From Muriicola soli (GTDB lineage Bacteria; Bacteroidota; Bacteroidia; Flavobacteriales; Flavobacteriaceae): a stretch of DNA of 64,000 nt. Under the pieces are notes generated by a model. The model had not been told where the DNA came from, searched no databases, and saw nothing but the letters and a program-made list of their open reading frames with translations. This document shows positions 10,418 to 19,378 of this stretch, in pieces. The translations under genes were made by a program, and so were the position numbers. The stretch lies in assembly GCF_004139715.1 (NCBI RefSeq), contig NZ_CP035544.1, forward strand, positions 2,669,501-2,733,500, written 5' to 3'. The stretch's first letter is position 1, and the number at the start of each line of letters is the position of its first letter.

Positions 10418-11938
10418 ATGAAAAATAAGATCATTTTATCTACGGGTATTTTCCTTCTTTTAGGCTATTTAGTGGGTTATGGTCAGACGCGAGTATTACT
10501 AGATAAACTATCCTCGGCCTATGCCAAAACATCATTTCCCCTGTTACAGGAATTGCTTAGCATCCCCAACGATGCCTTTTATCCCACAGCCATTGAAGAA
10601 AATGTTCAATGGTGTGAACAGGCTTTTCAAAAAAGGGGGTTTAGCAGTACCAGGATTTCAACCAGTACGGCTCCTTTACTACTGGCCGAAAGAAAACATC
10701 AAGGTGCAAAACACACGGTGCTGGTTTATTTACAGGTAGATGGACAACCGGTAGACAGTACCCGCTGGTTTCAGGAAAGCCCTTATATCCCTGTGCTTAA
10801 GAAACCCCTTCCTGACGGGAGCTGGGAAGCTCTACCCTGGGATGAAATAGATAATTATGAAGACAACTGGAGGATATTTGCCCGTTCTGCAAGTGACGCA
10901 AAGGGGCCTATAGCAATGTTCCTGACTGCTTTGGATGCCGCTGCCGATTCAGATATTGTCCCAAACTACAACCTGAAAGTGATCATGGACTTTGAAGAGG
11001 AATTGGGGTCACCCCAACTGCCTAAAGCTGTAAAAGAGCATGCTGATCTCTTAGAAGCTGATATGCTTATTATTTTTGACGGTCCCCGGCATATTACCAA
11101 CAAACCCACCCTTACCTTTGGAGCCAGAGGCATTGCCACAATTACACTAACTACATATGGTCCTGTAGTACCTCAGCACAGTGGGCATTTTGGAAATTAT
11201 GCTCCTAATCCGGCACTGCGCCTTTCCAAATTACTGGCATCTATGAAGGATGATGTGGGTCGTGTCATCATCCCTGGTTTTTATGATGGGGTTTCGATTG
11301 ATCCTGCTACAGAAAACATTCTCAAAGCAGTCCCGGATGATGAGGCGCAGATAAAAGATCGCTTGCAGATCAAAACGGCTGATTTGGTTGGGCGATATTA
11401 TCAGGAAGCCATTCAATATCCCTCCCTGAACATCCGCGGGATGCAATCAGGATGGATCGATAATAAAGTGCGGACCATCATTCCAGGATGGGCCCGGGCT
11501 GAGCTGGATGTAAGGCTGGTATTGGAAACTGATCCAAACCGACTCATAAACCTGGTTAAGGAGCATGTGGCCTCAGAAGGATATTTTGTACTGGATCGGG
11601 AACCCTCCAAAGAAGAGCGTCTTGCTCATGACAAGATCGCCACCTTCACCTATGAGATCTCCTATCAGTCTTTCAGGACATCATTTGATTCCCCGGTGGG
11701 GATTTGGCTTCGAAGTGCCCTTACCAATGCCTTTGGTGAATCACCGATATTGATCCGTATGAGTGGTGGTTCTATACCAATTTCCCCTTTTGTAACCACT
11801 TTAGACATCCCGGCAGTCACAGTCCCTACTGTAAACAGGGATAATAATCAGCATAGTCCCAACGAAAACCTCCGGCTGGGGAATTATCGAGAAGGTATAA
11901 AGACTATGTTGGCTATCTTAAGTGAGAAATTAAACTAA
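10418..11938 (+). CDS. Secreted M20/M28-type metallohydrolase with an altered metal ligand
   Basis: 506 residues from ATG 10418 with a signal peptide (about 1-23). The M20 fold is recognisable from SDAKGPIAMF near 159-168 (bridging Asp), the base Glu segment DFEEELGS near 191-198, and a C-terminal His in NNQHSPNENL. The segment that normally carries the first metal ligand as H-x-D reads LQVDGQP (Gln106, Asp108), so the His is replaced by Gln. This may be a subfamily trait or mean altered metal use. It probably hydrolyses amides or peptides in the periplasm. A terminator follows at 11967. Confidence 0.75.
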   Translation: MKNKIILSTGIFLLLGYLVGYGQTRVLLDKLSSAYAKTSFPLLQELLSIPNDAFYPTAIEENVQWCEQAFQKRGFSSTRISTSTAPLLLAERKHQGAKHTVLVYLQVDGQPVDSTRWFQESPYIPVLKKPLPDGSWEALPWDEIDNYEDNWRIFARSASDAKGPIAMFLTALDAAADSDIVPNYNLKVIMDFEEELGSPQLPKAVKEHADLLEADMLIIFDGPRHITNKPTLTFGARGIATITLTTYGPVVPQHSGHFGNYAPNPALRLSKLLASMKDDVGRVIIPGFYDGVSIDPATENILKAVPDDEAQIKDRLQIKTADLVGRYYQEAIQYPSLNIRGMQSGWIDNKVRTIIPGWARAELDVRLVLETDPNRLINLVKEHVASEGYFVLDREPSKEERLAHDKIATFTYEISYQSFRTSFDSPVGIWLRSALTNAFGESPILIRMSGGSIPISPFVTTLDIPAVTVPTVNRDNNQHSPNENLRLGNYREGIKTMLAILSEKLN

Positions 11939-11958
11939 ATCAATCAAATCCAAATAAT

Positions 11959-11999
11959 TAAAAAAATGGCTTAGAGAACTGCGCTGAGCCAAATTTTTT
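11959..11999. terminator. Bidirectional intrinsic terminator
   Basis: GGCTTAG at 11968-11974 pairs with CTGAGCC at 11984-11990 (one G-T), with an A-run on the left and a T-run on the right, so it can act on both strands. On the plus strand it ends the M20-family hydrolase gene 29 bases after its stop; on the minus strand it could end the SulP transcript. Confidence 0.65.
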
Positions 12000-12121
12000 A
12001 AAAAGAAAAAACTCCTGGGGCTGTCAATATTGCTTTATATGAAGACCTGACTGGGCCTCAGCAAACTAAAATCGAAGAAAATTATGAAATGGGCTCAGGA
12101 TATAATCCCAATCAAGAATAC

Positions 12122-13651
12122 TTAAATCTTATCTACTACTACCTTATAGGTAGGGTCTTCCAGTACATTTACATCAATAATGGCATCTGCATTTTTCAGC
12201 AGTCTTTTACAATCCCCGCTCAGGTGTTTTAAGTGTACCTTTTTCCCTACTTTGAGATAGCGTTCTGTTATCTTGTTCAGGGCTTCAATGGCCGACATGT
12301 CTACTACCCTGCTTTCTCTGAAATCGATAATTACCTCATCGGGATCGTTTAGTACGTCAAACTTTTCGTTAAATAAGGTCACAGATCCAAAAAATAAAGG
12401 CCCGTAGATCTCGTAGTGTTTTACCCCGTCTTCATCGATATGTTTCCGTGCACGGATTCTTTTGGCATTATCCCAGGCAAAGACCAGGGCTGCGATAATA
12501 ACTCCTACCAAAACGGCCAGGGCCAGGTTGTGAAGGAATACGGTGACCAGGGTTACGAGTACCATAACCAGCACATCACTTTTTGGCATCCGCCTAAAGG
12601 TTCTCAAACTTGCCCATTCAAAGGTCCCCAGTGCCACCATGATCATAAGTCCGGTTAAGGCCGCCATAGGCACCTTTTCTATCAGATCTGCACCGAACAT
12701 AATAAAGGCCAATAACATCAGGGCGGCGACAATACCAGACAATCTTGCCCTTGCCCCGTTAGAAGTATTGATCAGACTCTGTCCGATCATTGCACAGCCA
12801 CCCATACCAGAAAATATTCCTGAAAGAATATTGGCCGTCCCCTGGGCAACAGCCTCCTTGTTCCCGCGTCCTCTGGTTTCAGTGATCTCATCTATGATAT
12901 TCAGAGTCAGCAGGCTTTCGATGAGTCCGACTCCCGCAACTATGGCCGCATAGGGGAAAATAATCTGCAACGTTTCAAATGATATTGGAACTTCCGGAAT
13001 GTGAAAAGGGGGAAAGCCTCCTTTTATTGACGCAATGTCTCCAATTGTACGGGTATCAATCCCAAAGGCGAGTACTAATCCAAAGACCAGTAAGATAGCT
13101 ACAAGAGAGGCAGGTACCGCTTTGCTGATCTTTGGCAAACCCCATATCACCAGCATGGTAAGTATAACCAGCCCTGAGAAAAACAGCATGTTATTACCAC
13201 TGAGCCAGCTTCCGTCGGCGTTTTTAAATTGATCGAGCTGCGACATAAATATGATAATCGCCAGTCCGTTGACAAAACCAAAGATCACAGGATGTGGAAC
13301 AAGGCGCATCAGTTTCCCGAGTCGCAGCATCCCTGCCATTACCTGCAATAAACCGGCCAATACTACGGCAGCAAAAACATATTCCACCCCGTGTTGTTGT
13401 GCAAGGCTTACAATGACGACAGCTACTGCCCCTGTTGCTCCTGAGATCATCCCCGGTCTGCCTCCGAGAACGGAAGTTACCAGGCCCATGACAAAGGCCG
13501 CGTACAAACCCGTAAGAGGAGATAATCCGGCGATAAGTGCAAATGCAATTGCCTCCGGCACCAAAGCTAAGGCAACGGTAAGGCCGGAAAGGATCTCAGT
13601 ACGGTAATTAACCTCCTGAGAAAAATCGAATAGATTGAGGTACTTTTTCAA
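12122..13651 (-). CDS. SulP-family anion transporter with C-terminal STAS domain
   Basis: 509 residues. Roughly residues 1-400 are a string of hydrophobic helices with the SulP (SLC26) signature region, for example VALALVPEAIAFALIAG near residue 25 and the MGGCAMIGQSLIN turn near 280. Residues about 410-505 form a soluble STAS domain (IIDFRESRVVDMSAIEAL). Family members carry sulfate, bicarbonate or dicarboxylates. This copy is not next to a carbonic anhydrase, unlike the two copies near 41-46 kb, so sulfate is at least as likely. It is a single-gene unit with a -7 box upstream. Confidence 0.88.
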   Translation of the reverse strand: MKKYLNLFDFSQEVNYRTEILSGLTVALALVPEAIAFALIAGLSPLTGLYAAFVMGLVTSVLGGRPGMISGATGAVAVVIVSLAQQHGVEYVFAAVVLAGLLQVMAGMLRLGKLMRLVPHPVIFGFVNGLAIIIFMSQLDQFKNADGSWLSGNNMLFFSGLVILTMLVIWGLPKISKAVPASLVAILLVFGLVLAFGIDTRTIGDIASIKGGFPPFHIPEVPISFETLQIIFPYAAIVAGVGLIESLLTLNIIDEITETRGRGNKEAVAQGTANILSGIFSGMGGCAMIGQSLINTSNGARARLSGIVAALMLLAFIMFGADLIEKVPMAALTGLMIMVALGTFEWASLRTFRRMPKSDVLVMVLVTLVTVFLHNLALAVLVGVIIAALVFAWDNAKRIRARKHIDEDGVKHYEIYGPLFFGSVTLFNEKFDVLNDPDEVIIDFRESRVVDMSAIEALNKITERYLKVGKKVHLKHLSGDCKRLLKNADAIIDVNVLEDPTYKVVVDKI

Positions 13652-13671
13652 ACCCTTTGTATTTAAGGGCG

Positions 13672-13679
13672 CAAAAATA
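13672..13679 (-). promoter_or_regulatory. Bacteroidota -7 box for the SulP gene
   Basis: On the minus strand this reads TATTTTTG, matching TAnnTTTG, 20 bases before the SulP start codon. The -33 element is not clear. Confidence 0.45.
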
Positions 13680-13729
13680 GGATTAATTTAAGAGGTGACC
13701 GCCTTGAATAAGAGTTTAATAATTGAAGA

Positions 13730-14701
13730 TCACCAGGACCTAAGGCCCAGGAGACGTTCTCCCAGCGGTGATAATTTGGCAGTTTCGTATTTCTCCTGTT
13801 CCCAATTTCTGGGGTCTCCGGGAAAGGCATAGCCTTCCGGAGCTACTCTGTTCTTCCAGGAATTTATCCTCCAGTTTAGCAAAGCTTTGTTCTCCGGTTC
13901 TGCCGGCATCATGGAAATATACTGTGCGATGCGCACCTTGTTTTCTGATCGATTGGGCCTGATACCATGAGGCTGGGTACTGTTGAATATCAGAAGGTCT
14001 CCCGCCTCCAATTTTACTTTTACGATCTTATCTTCAAGTCCGGTAATATCCGGTTGAAAACGATCCCGGTCTGTCGGTTGATTCTTTTTCCAGGTCTCGT
14101 AATTTCGATAAAGCCAGGGGATACATTGAAAACCACCCATATTCTCATCGGTCTGGTCTGCCAGGGCCAGGACTCCCTGAACATTTTGAGGCTTGGTTTC
14201 AGGGTCGTAATCCCAATGAATAAATCCTTTTTGCTCATGCCCGGGACGTTGCGGAAAATTGAGGTTTGCCCTGTCTATGGTCACCCATAGTTTTTCTGTT
14301 CCCCAGATATCTGTAAAGGCCTCATATACTCGTTTTTCTTGCCTGTTATTCCATAGGATTTGATGGTTGTATACCTCCACCATCCCCGTACCGGCGAGCT
14401 CTTTCATTTGCATTTCGGCCCTCGGTGGGGCGTACCAGGTTTCAGGATCTTCCGGATCTTTTTCATCAAATTCCCACAGGAATTTCGCTGTTTTTTCTGC
14501 CTGTGATCTTGAAACAGCATTTTTTATGATGATATATCCATTATGAATCCAGAAGTTCCAGTCGTCCTCACTAAGTACCTTTAGTGGCTTGCCGTTAGAA
14601 CGATCGTTTAGCTTTTTAGTACTGCTGGTGGCTGTGGAGGGGTTGCCCGGTATCTCTTTATGTCCGGTATTCCCTAATTCAACTTTGTACCTGGAGTTCA
14701 T
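13730..14701 (-). CDS. Phytanoyl-CoA dioxygenase (PhyH) family Fe(II)/2-oxoglutarate oxygenase
   Basis: 323 residues. The PhyH double-stranded beta-helix core shows the H-x-D iron ligands in IHWDYDP (near residue 160) and the distal His in QPHGIRPN (near 242), followed by the 2-oxoglutarate-binding Arg. An N-terminal stretch of about 45 polar residues precedes the domain. Such enzymes hydroxylate small molecules in the cytoplasm. The substrate cannot be read from sequence, and nothing nearby suggests a pathway. It stands alone. Confidence 0.82.
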   Translation of the reverse strand: MNSRYKVELGNTGHKEIPGNPSTATSSTKKLNDRSNGKPLKVLSEDDWNFWIHNGYIIIKNAVSRSQAEKTAKFLWEFDEKDPEDPETWYAPPRAEMQMKELAGTGMVEVYNHQILWNNRQEKRVYEAFTDIWGTEKLWVTIDRANLNFPQRPGHEQKGFIHWDYDPETKPQNVQGVLALADQTDENMGGFQCIPWLYRNYETWKKNQPTDRDRFQPDITGLEDKIVKVKLEAGDLLIFNSTQPHGIRPNRSENKVRIAQYISMMPAEPENKALLNWRINSWKNRVAPEGYAFPGDPRNWEQEKYETAKLSPLGERLLGLRSW

Positions 14702-14757
14702 CTTAATCTCATTAGAAATTAGCTCAAATAAGATACGTAAAATGGGTGAATCTCAAT

Positions 14758-14791
14758 AAAAAAACCGCCCTGTTTTAGGTATACAGGACGG
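14758..14791 (-). terminator. Intrinsic terminator for the duplicated-domain lipoprotein gene
   Basis: Read on the minus strand, CCGTCCTGT (14783-14791) pairs with ACAGGGCGG (14765-14773) with one U-G wobble and is followed by seven U residues. It lies 60 bases after the lipoprotein stop codon. On the plus strand the same pairing would have a C-A mismatch, so the minus strand is the functional side. Confidence 0.75.
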
Positions 14792-14851
14792 CTTTTAACC
14801 AAATAACCAACCAAAAAATCTTCTCTCCTCTCCTTTTGTCAGGAGCGTATT

Positions 14852-15775
14852 TTATTTGCGTTGTCTTTTCACATTCATCGTCGGGCGATCACTTTTTTTC
14901 CTCTTTTTACCCTCTGAGGAACTCTCCGATTTCAGGAACTGAATATACCCTCTGCCCCGGAATTCATATACTGTCTCGCTATCCGGGTGGTATAATTCGA
15001 TCGTATTATCATCAATAACGTACAATTCAAAATAATCATTGCCCATAAAGGCGTAGTCTAACGTTAAAGTTTTGAGCGTTTCATCGTTTTGTACGTCGTA
15101 GATCTCATAGAAACCTTCATAGTCCCAAACAACATTAGACAATGGGGTTCCCGGTGCATCTACTGATGACCTGAATCGGGTTCCTGCATTTCCTTCAAAG
15201 AACTGCAGGAAATTTTCCTCATCAAATTCATTGGCAAAACCAGTATTACTTACAAAAGTCTTTTCCCATACATCGTACTCCTGTAATAGAAGTTCAATAT
15301 TCTCGTAAAACAATCGGTCGTAATCGAAATTAGACCTCTGGTAACCATCGAGATAATAAGAGGTGTTAGATCTCCTGTCGTATAATTCAATTGTTCTTCC
15401 ATTTACACTAAATACCTCGAGACTCCATAGGCCATCAACATCGTGATCTATCTCCAGTATTCCCAGTCCGGTATCGTAATATCCCACTCTAATGCCCAGG
15501 CCATTTCCTGTTTTTCCAATCCCGGATATATTGTTATTGGCATAGAGCAAACCGTTGACAAAGGACAGGGTAAATGCTCTTTGCAGATAAGGTACTTCAC
15601 CATTTCCTTCTGTTGATTGGATATCCACATACCAAAGATCATATGCCTCTAAAACCTGTCTGGTCTGCAAGGGAGTTTCTTCAATAAAGACGTCTTCTAA
15701 AATTACTTCGGTATAGCAACTGCTGAGAAACAGCAAGGATAGAATTGCGGAGCTGAAAAGTGTAAAATTTCTCAT
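14852..15775 (-). CDS. Hypothetical lipoprotein with internal duplication
   Basis: 307 residues with a lipoprotein signal ending LSSC (Cys20). The mature part contains two similar halves. The phrase NGRTIELYDRRSNTSYYL in the first (near residue 128) lines up with DNTIELYHPDSETVYEFR in the second (near 255), and YDLWYVDI lines up with YDVWEKTF. The tail is strongly basic. I recall flavobacterial homologues being labelled as a nicotinate mononucleotide adenylyltransferase, but no nucleotidyl-transferase motif is present, so that label looks wrong. It is probably an outer-membrane or periplasmic lipoprotein of unknown function. Confidence 0.7.
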   Translation of the reverse strand: MRNFTLFSSAILSLLFLSSCYTEVILEDVFIEETPLQTRQVLEAYDLWYVDIQSTEGNGEVPYLQRAFTLSFVNGLLYANNNISGIGKTGNGLGIRVGYYDTGLGILEIDHDVDGLWSLEVFSVNGRTIELYDRRSNTSYYLDGYQRSNFDYDRLFYENIELLLQEYDVWEKTFVSNTGFANEFDEENFLQFFEGNAGTRFRSSVDAPGTPLSNVVWDYEGFYEIYDVQNDETLKTLTLDYAFMGNDYFELYVIDDNTIELYHPDSETVYEFRGRGYIQFLKSESSSEGKKRKKSDRPTMNVKRQRK

Positions 15776-15875
15776 GATGTTCAGTTTTTAAATACTCTAC
15801 TCATCTAAAACAAGCATCGTGCCAATTCTTTTATTTAATTGATTATCAACGATTTATAAGCTTATGGTTTTTATT

Positions 15876-15883
15876 TACATTTG
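15876..15883 (+). promoter_or_regulatory. Bacteroidota -7 box for gpsA
   Basis: TACATTTG matches TAnnTTTG exactly, 18 bases before the gpsA ATG, in an AT-rich upstream region. No convincing -33 element is visible. Confidence 0.5.
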
Positions 15884-15901
15884 TTTCACTAAATGGAATA
15901 G

Positions 15902-16903
15902 ATGAAAAAAGAGGTGAAAATTGCCGTTTTAGGAGGAGGAAGCTGGGCAACGGCTATAGTAAAGATGTTCACAAAGAATCTTTCCAATGTTCATTGGTAC
16001 ATGAGAAATTCGGAGGCTATCATCTTTATAAAAAAGGAAAAACACAATCCCAACTATCTCACTTCCGTCGAGTTTAATCTGGCTCAACTCAGTCTTACCG
16101 ACAGTATAAACGAGGCCGTTTCACAGGCCGATATCCTGGTTTTTGCGATTCCATCGGCCTTTCTTGAATCTGAATTAAAAAAACTGACCCTTCCCCTTAC
16201 TGATAAGATCATCTTCAGTGCCATTAAAGGAATTGTACCGGAGACGGGAAAAATTGTTGGAGAACACTTCCACGATAATTACGGTATCCCTTTTGAAAAT
16301 ATCGGGGTTATAACAGGGCCTTGTCATGCTGAAGAAGTAGCTTTAGACAGGCTGTCCTACCTCACTATCGCTTGTGCCGATAAAGACAAAGCCAAGCTCA
16401 TGGCTTCCCAACTTCAGAGTGAGCATATAAAAACTAAAATTTCGGATGATATTATTGGAACTGAATACGCCGCGATGCTAAAAAACATCTACGCCTTAGC
16501 TGCCGGAATCGCACATGGTCTGGGCTATGGAGATAATTTCCAAAGTGTCTTGATGAGCAATGCTATCCGGGAGATGAAGCGCTATATCAAAAGGGTACAT
16601 AAAATGAAGCGAAATATAAATAATTCGGCCTACCTGGGTGATCTGCTGGTAACCGGGTATTCTACTTTTAGTCGAAACCGAATGTTTGGAAATATGATTG
16701 GGAAAGGATATACAGTAAAAAGCGCAAAAATGGAAATGAATATGATTGCCGAGGGCTACTACGCCGCCAAAAGCGCCTATGAACAGAAGAATTCTTTTAA
16801 AAGGAAGGCCCGTACCCCAATTATTGACACAGTCTACGGTATTCTCTATATGAATGAAAATGCCAGAAAGAGTTTTAAAAAACTGGCAGACCAGATGGAC
16901 TAA
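15902..16903 (+). CDS. gpsA: Glycerol-3-phosphate dehydrogenase [NAD(P)+]
   Basis: 333 residues, normal GpsA length. The Rossmann motif GGGSWATA is at residues 10-17. IKGIVPETG near 112 and the catalytic-Lys helix EYAAMLKNIYALAAG near 190 are typical. It reduces dihydroxyacetone phosphate to sn-glycerol 3-phosphate in the cytoplasm for phospholipid synthesis. It ends ten bases from the 3' end of the convergent glpD gene, which encodes the reverse, respiratory step. The ATG at 15902 is supported by a -7 box 18 bases upstream. Confidence 0.93.
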   Translation: MKKEVKIAVLGGGSWATAIVKMFTKNLSNVHWYMRNSEAIIFIKKEKHNPNYLTSVEFNLAQLSLTDSINEAVSQADILVFAIPSAFLESELKKLTLPLTDKIIFSAIKGIVPETGKIVGEHFHDNYGIPFENIGVITGPCHAEEVALDRLSYLTIACADKDKAKLMASQLQSEHIKTKISDDIIGTEYAAMLKNIYALAAGIAHGLGYGDNFQSVLMSNAIREMKRYIKRVHKMKRNINNSAYLGDLLVTGYSTFSRNRMFGNMIGKGYTVKSAKMEMNMIAEGYYAAKSAYEQKNSFKRKARTPIIDTVYGILYMNENARKSFKKLADQMD

Positions 16904-16913
16904 AAAGACCTTC

Positions 16914-18581
16914 TTAAACCTTTTCCAGGGAAAAATTGGAATGCGTTTCCAATTCGTACAGCAGGGATTTCCTCCAGGCTGAGACAGTTTTGTCATCTGC
17001 GCTAAAAAGTTCCTGTAATTCGCTTATTACTGCTTCCATATACTTCCTTACGCTGTGAATATCGAAGTACAGTCTCCCCGTTCTCCTCATAAAAAAGTCG
17101 AGTGGTGATTGCACCATTTCAAAGGCCACACCAAACTGCAATTCTGAGAGTAAAAGTCGTTCAGCAATATCTTCCTCTTTTCGTTTTTTATAATAATCCA
17201 ATATACTTTCGGTCTGAACACCGTAGTTAGTGACCAGATACCACGCGTCGTACTTACTGAATCCATCGGGTTTAATCCGGGCGTAAACCTCGTCGATATA
17301 TTTCTTTACGTGTTTGTACTTCTTAAAGTTGCTTCCACATAGCGGTATCGAATCTGTAGTACATTCTTTTACTTTGATCCCTTCTTCTTCCTCTATTTTT
17401 CTGACGATTCTATTTACCACTCTTTCGGCCATTTTGCGATATCCGGTAAGTTTTCCACCGGCAATGCTGATGAGTCCTGTATCTGAAGTAAAGATCTCGT
17501 CTTTCCTGGAAAGTTCTGAAGCCGATTTTCCTTCTTCGTGGATCAGTGGCCGCAAACCAGCCCAGGAAGATTCAATATCATCCATTCCCAATTCGATATC
17601 CGGGAACATATTATTCACTGCGGCGATCAGATAGATAGCATCGGCCAGATCAGTTTCCACCTTATCCTTATCTGAGTTATAATTCGTGTCAGTGGTTCCT
17701 ACATAGGTGATTTTACCCCTTGGGATGGCAAAGATCATACGGCCATCCGGTACGTCAAAATAGACGGATTGTTTTACCGGAAGTTTTTCGTGTGGAAATA
17801 CCAGATGCACTCCTTTGGTAAGATGGAGCCGCTTTCCTTTTTTGGATTGGTTGAGACTCCTCAGTTCATCTACCCATGGTCCTGCGGCATTAATGACATG
17901 ATTTGCCTTTATTTTATGAGATTTCCCGCTCAAAAGGTCTTTATATACAACTCCCTGAACCTTTTCATTCTTGTAGATAAAGTCGGTCACCTCAGCATAA
18001 TTTAAAGCTTTGGCTCCGTGCTGTAAGCTGGTTTTAATGTTTTCTATGGTAAGTCGGGCATCGTCTGTTCTATACTCTGCGTAATACCCGGCACCTTGCA
18101 CTTTTTTCTTTGGAAGGAGGGGTTCAAGGGCCATTGCTTCCTTTTTTTCCAGCATTTTTCTTTTATCATCACCACTAACCTGAGCCAGGATATCGTAGAC
18201 TTTTAAGCCGACAGAAGTAAGCCACTTTCCGTATGATCCACCTTCGATCAAGGGTAATAACATCTTTTCCGGTAAGACCAGGTGTGGTGCCAATTTGTGA
18301 ACTATTGCTCTTTCTGAACCCACTTCCTTTACCAGCCAGAAATCAAATTGTTTTAAGTAGCGAAGTCCGCCGTGTATGAGTTTTGTCGATTTACTACTGG
18401 TCCCTGAAGCAAAATCCCCTTTCTCCAAAAGCAGGACCTTTAAGCCTCTGGAGGCAGCATCCAAAGCAATTCCACCCCCGGTAATTCCACCTCCTATGAC
18501 TACAAGGTCGAAATGCGTTTTGGCCATTTCCCTGGTATGTGATTGGCGATTGAGATTGGTAAACGGAACTGGTTCTTTCAT
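16914..18581 (-). CDS. glpD: Glycerol-3-phosphate dehydrogenase/oxidase, FAD-dependent
   Basis: 555 residues. The FAD-binding dinucleotide fold VVIGGGITGGGIALDAAS starts near residue 27, followed by TSSKSTKLIHGGLRYL, and a C-terminal cap domain of about 130 residues, as in GlpD/GlpA proteins. It oxidises glycerol 3-phosphate to dihydroxyacetone phosphate at the inner membrane and passes electrons to quinone. ATG 18581 is used; a second possible start is 18 residues later, just before AKTHFDLVV. It faces gpsA tail to tail. No glycerol kinase or facilitator gene is nearby. Confidence 0.92.
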   Translation of the reverse strand: MKEPVPFTNLNRQSHTREMAKTHFDLVVIGGGITGGGIALDAASRGLKVLLLEKGDFASGTSSKSTKLIHGGLRYLKQFDFWLVKEVGSERAIVHKLAPHLVLPEKMLLPLIEGGSYGKWLTSVGLKVYDILAQVSGDDKRKMLEKKEAMALEPLLPKKKVQGAGYYAEYRTDDARLTIENIKTSLQHGAKALNYAEVTDFIYKNEKVQGVVYKDLLSGKSHKIKANHVINAAGPWVDELRSLNQSKKGKRLHLTKGVHLVFPHEKLPVKQSVYFDVPDGRMIFAIPRGKITYVGTTDTNYNSDKDKVETDLADAIYLIAAVNNMFPDIELGMDDIESSWAGLRPLIHEEGKSASELSRKDEIFTSDTGLISIAGGKLTGYRKMAERVVNRIVRKIEEEEGIKVKECTTDSIPLCGSNFKKYKHVKKYIDEVYARIKPDGFSKYDAWYLVTNYGVQTESILDYYKKRKEEDIAERLLLSELQFGVAFEMVQSPLDFFMRRTGRLYFDIHSVRKYMEAVISELQELFSADDKTVSAWRKSLLYELETHSNFSLEKV

Positions 18582-18650
18582 AGAAATTATTAAAAAAATA
18601 AAGATATACCTCAGACCTTGGAATTCAAAAAGTTGGGCATTAAGGATATG

Positions 18651-18971
18651 TTATCCCTTATCCTGTCGTTGGAAATCGTATTCTCTTTCCACTTTACAGA
18701 TGCGGAGCTTGTACCATTGATACCACTTCGCTCTCCCGAGTTTTTGTGCCTCCAAATGATCCGCATGGTTCTTCCATTGGGTAATTGCCTCTAGACTTTC
18801 CCAATAGCTAATACTGATTCCTATGTCGCCCCTGGCGGTTTCATATCCTAAAAATCCAGGTTGTAAAGCAGCGAGATCTTCCATCTTTTTGGCCATCTCT
18901 TTGTAACCCAAGTCGGTTTCTGTACGTTGAGTAGTAAAGATAACTGCATAGTAAGGACTGGGGTTTTTCAT
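18651..18971 (-). CDS. Antibiotic biosynthesis monooxygenase (ABM) family protein
   Basis: 106 residues forming one ferredoxin-like ABM domain: the opening strand YYAVIFTTQR, the helix around MAKKMEDLAALQPGF, then ISYWESLEAITQWKNH, which is the family's most conserved region. Members act on quinones, reactive small molecules or heme, or serve as dimeric binding proteins; this one cannot be assigned further. Its ATG overlaps the stop of the upstream 118-residue gene by four bases (ATGA), so the two are translationally coupled. Confidence 0.8.
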   Translation of the reverse strand: MKNPSPYYAVIFTTQRTETDLGYKEMAKKMEDLAALQPGFLGYETARGDIGISISYWESLEAITQWKNHADHLEAQKLGRAKWYQWYKLRICKVEREYDFQRQDKG

Positions 18972-19324
18972 GGCAAGTATTGTTTTTCCAGAAAATATCC
19001 AACAATGGCCTCCTTCATCAATACAGCCTGTTCTCCGGCCTTCAGTGTAGGTAACTCTTCTTTTACAATATAATGAGGCCAGCCCTCTTCATCGAAGTAT
19101 TCAAATTCATAATACCCATAAGGTTCGAGCAACCTGCAAATCGCAATATGCATAAGGTTTATTTTCTCGTCCTTTTTAAAAGAACGGTGGTACTGCCCTA
19201 ATTCCTGGACTCCCACAAGGTATATTATTGCATCGAGCTCCAATGGATCGCCATCCGAAAATTGCGAAGAGAGCTTAGCGACCAACTGATCCCATTGTTC
19301 TTTCAATACCTGATCTCTTGCCAT
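18968..19324 (-). CDS. Conserved hypothetical protein, probable ABM partner
   Basis: 118 residues, soluble and acidic-aromatic, with the phrase LEPYGYYEFEYFDEEGWPHY in the middle. I do not recognise a named domain, although the look is that of a conserved flavobacterial protein. It is the first gene of a two-gene unit, sharing an ATGA overlap with the ABM gene. The promoter at 19371-19378 is divergent from that of cvpA. No function is proposed. Confidence 0.65.
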   Translation of the reverse strand: MARDQVLKEQWDQLVAKLSSQFSDGDPLELDAIIYLVGVQELGQYHRSFKKDEKINLMHIAICRLLEPYGYYEFEYFDEEGWPHYIVKEELPTLKAGEQAVLMKEAIVGYFLEKQYLP

Positions 19325-19370
19325 TTTTATTGGAATAAAAGGAGACGGAGCGACCCCACTTTTAAAACTT

Positions 19371-19378
19371 CAAAGGTA
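19371..19378 (-). promoter_or_regulatory. Bacteroidota -7 box, leftward member of a divergent pair
   Basis: On the minus strand this reads TACCTTTG (TAnnTTTG), 46 bases before the start of the 118-residue gene. Its upstream region overlaps the cvpA promoter and includes TTTG sequences within the repeated GTACAAATCAAA block. Confidence 0.45.

Noticed and set aside
12000-12121. Protein-like frame reading ALYEDLTGPQQTKIEENYE between the M20-family hydrolase and SulP
   Set aside because: There is no start codon, a stop lies directly upstream, and the frame runs on into the antisense of SulP. It may be a gene remnant, but nothing else supports it.
12416-13607. Long open frames on the plus strand opposite the SulP gene
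   Set aside because: These are mirror frames of a GC-biased codon pattern; the minus-strand protein is a clear SulP.
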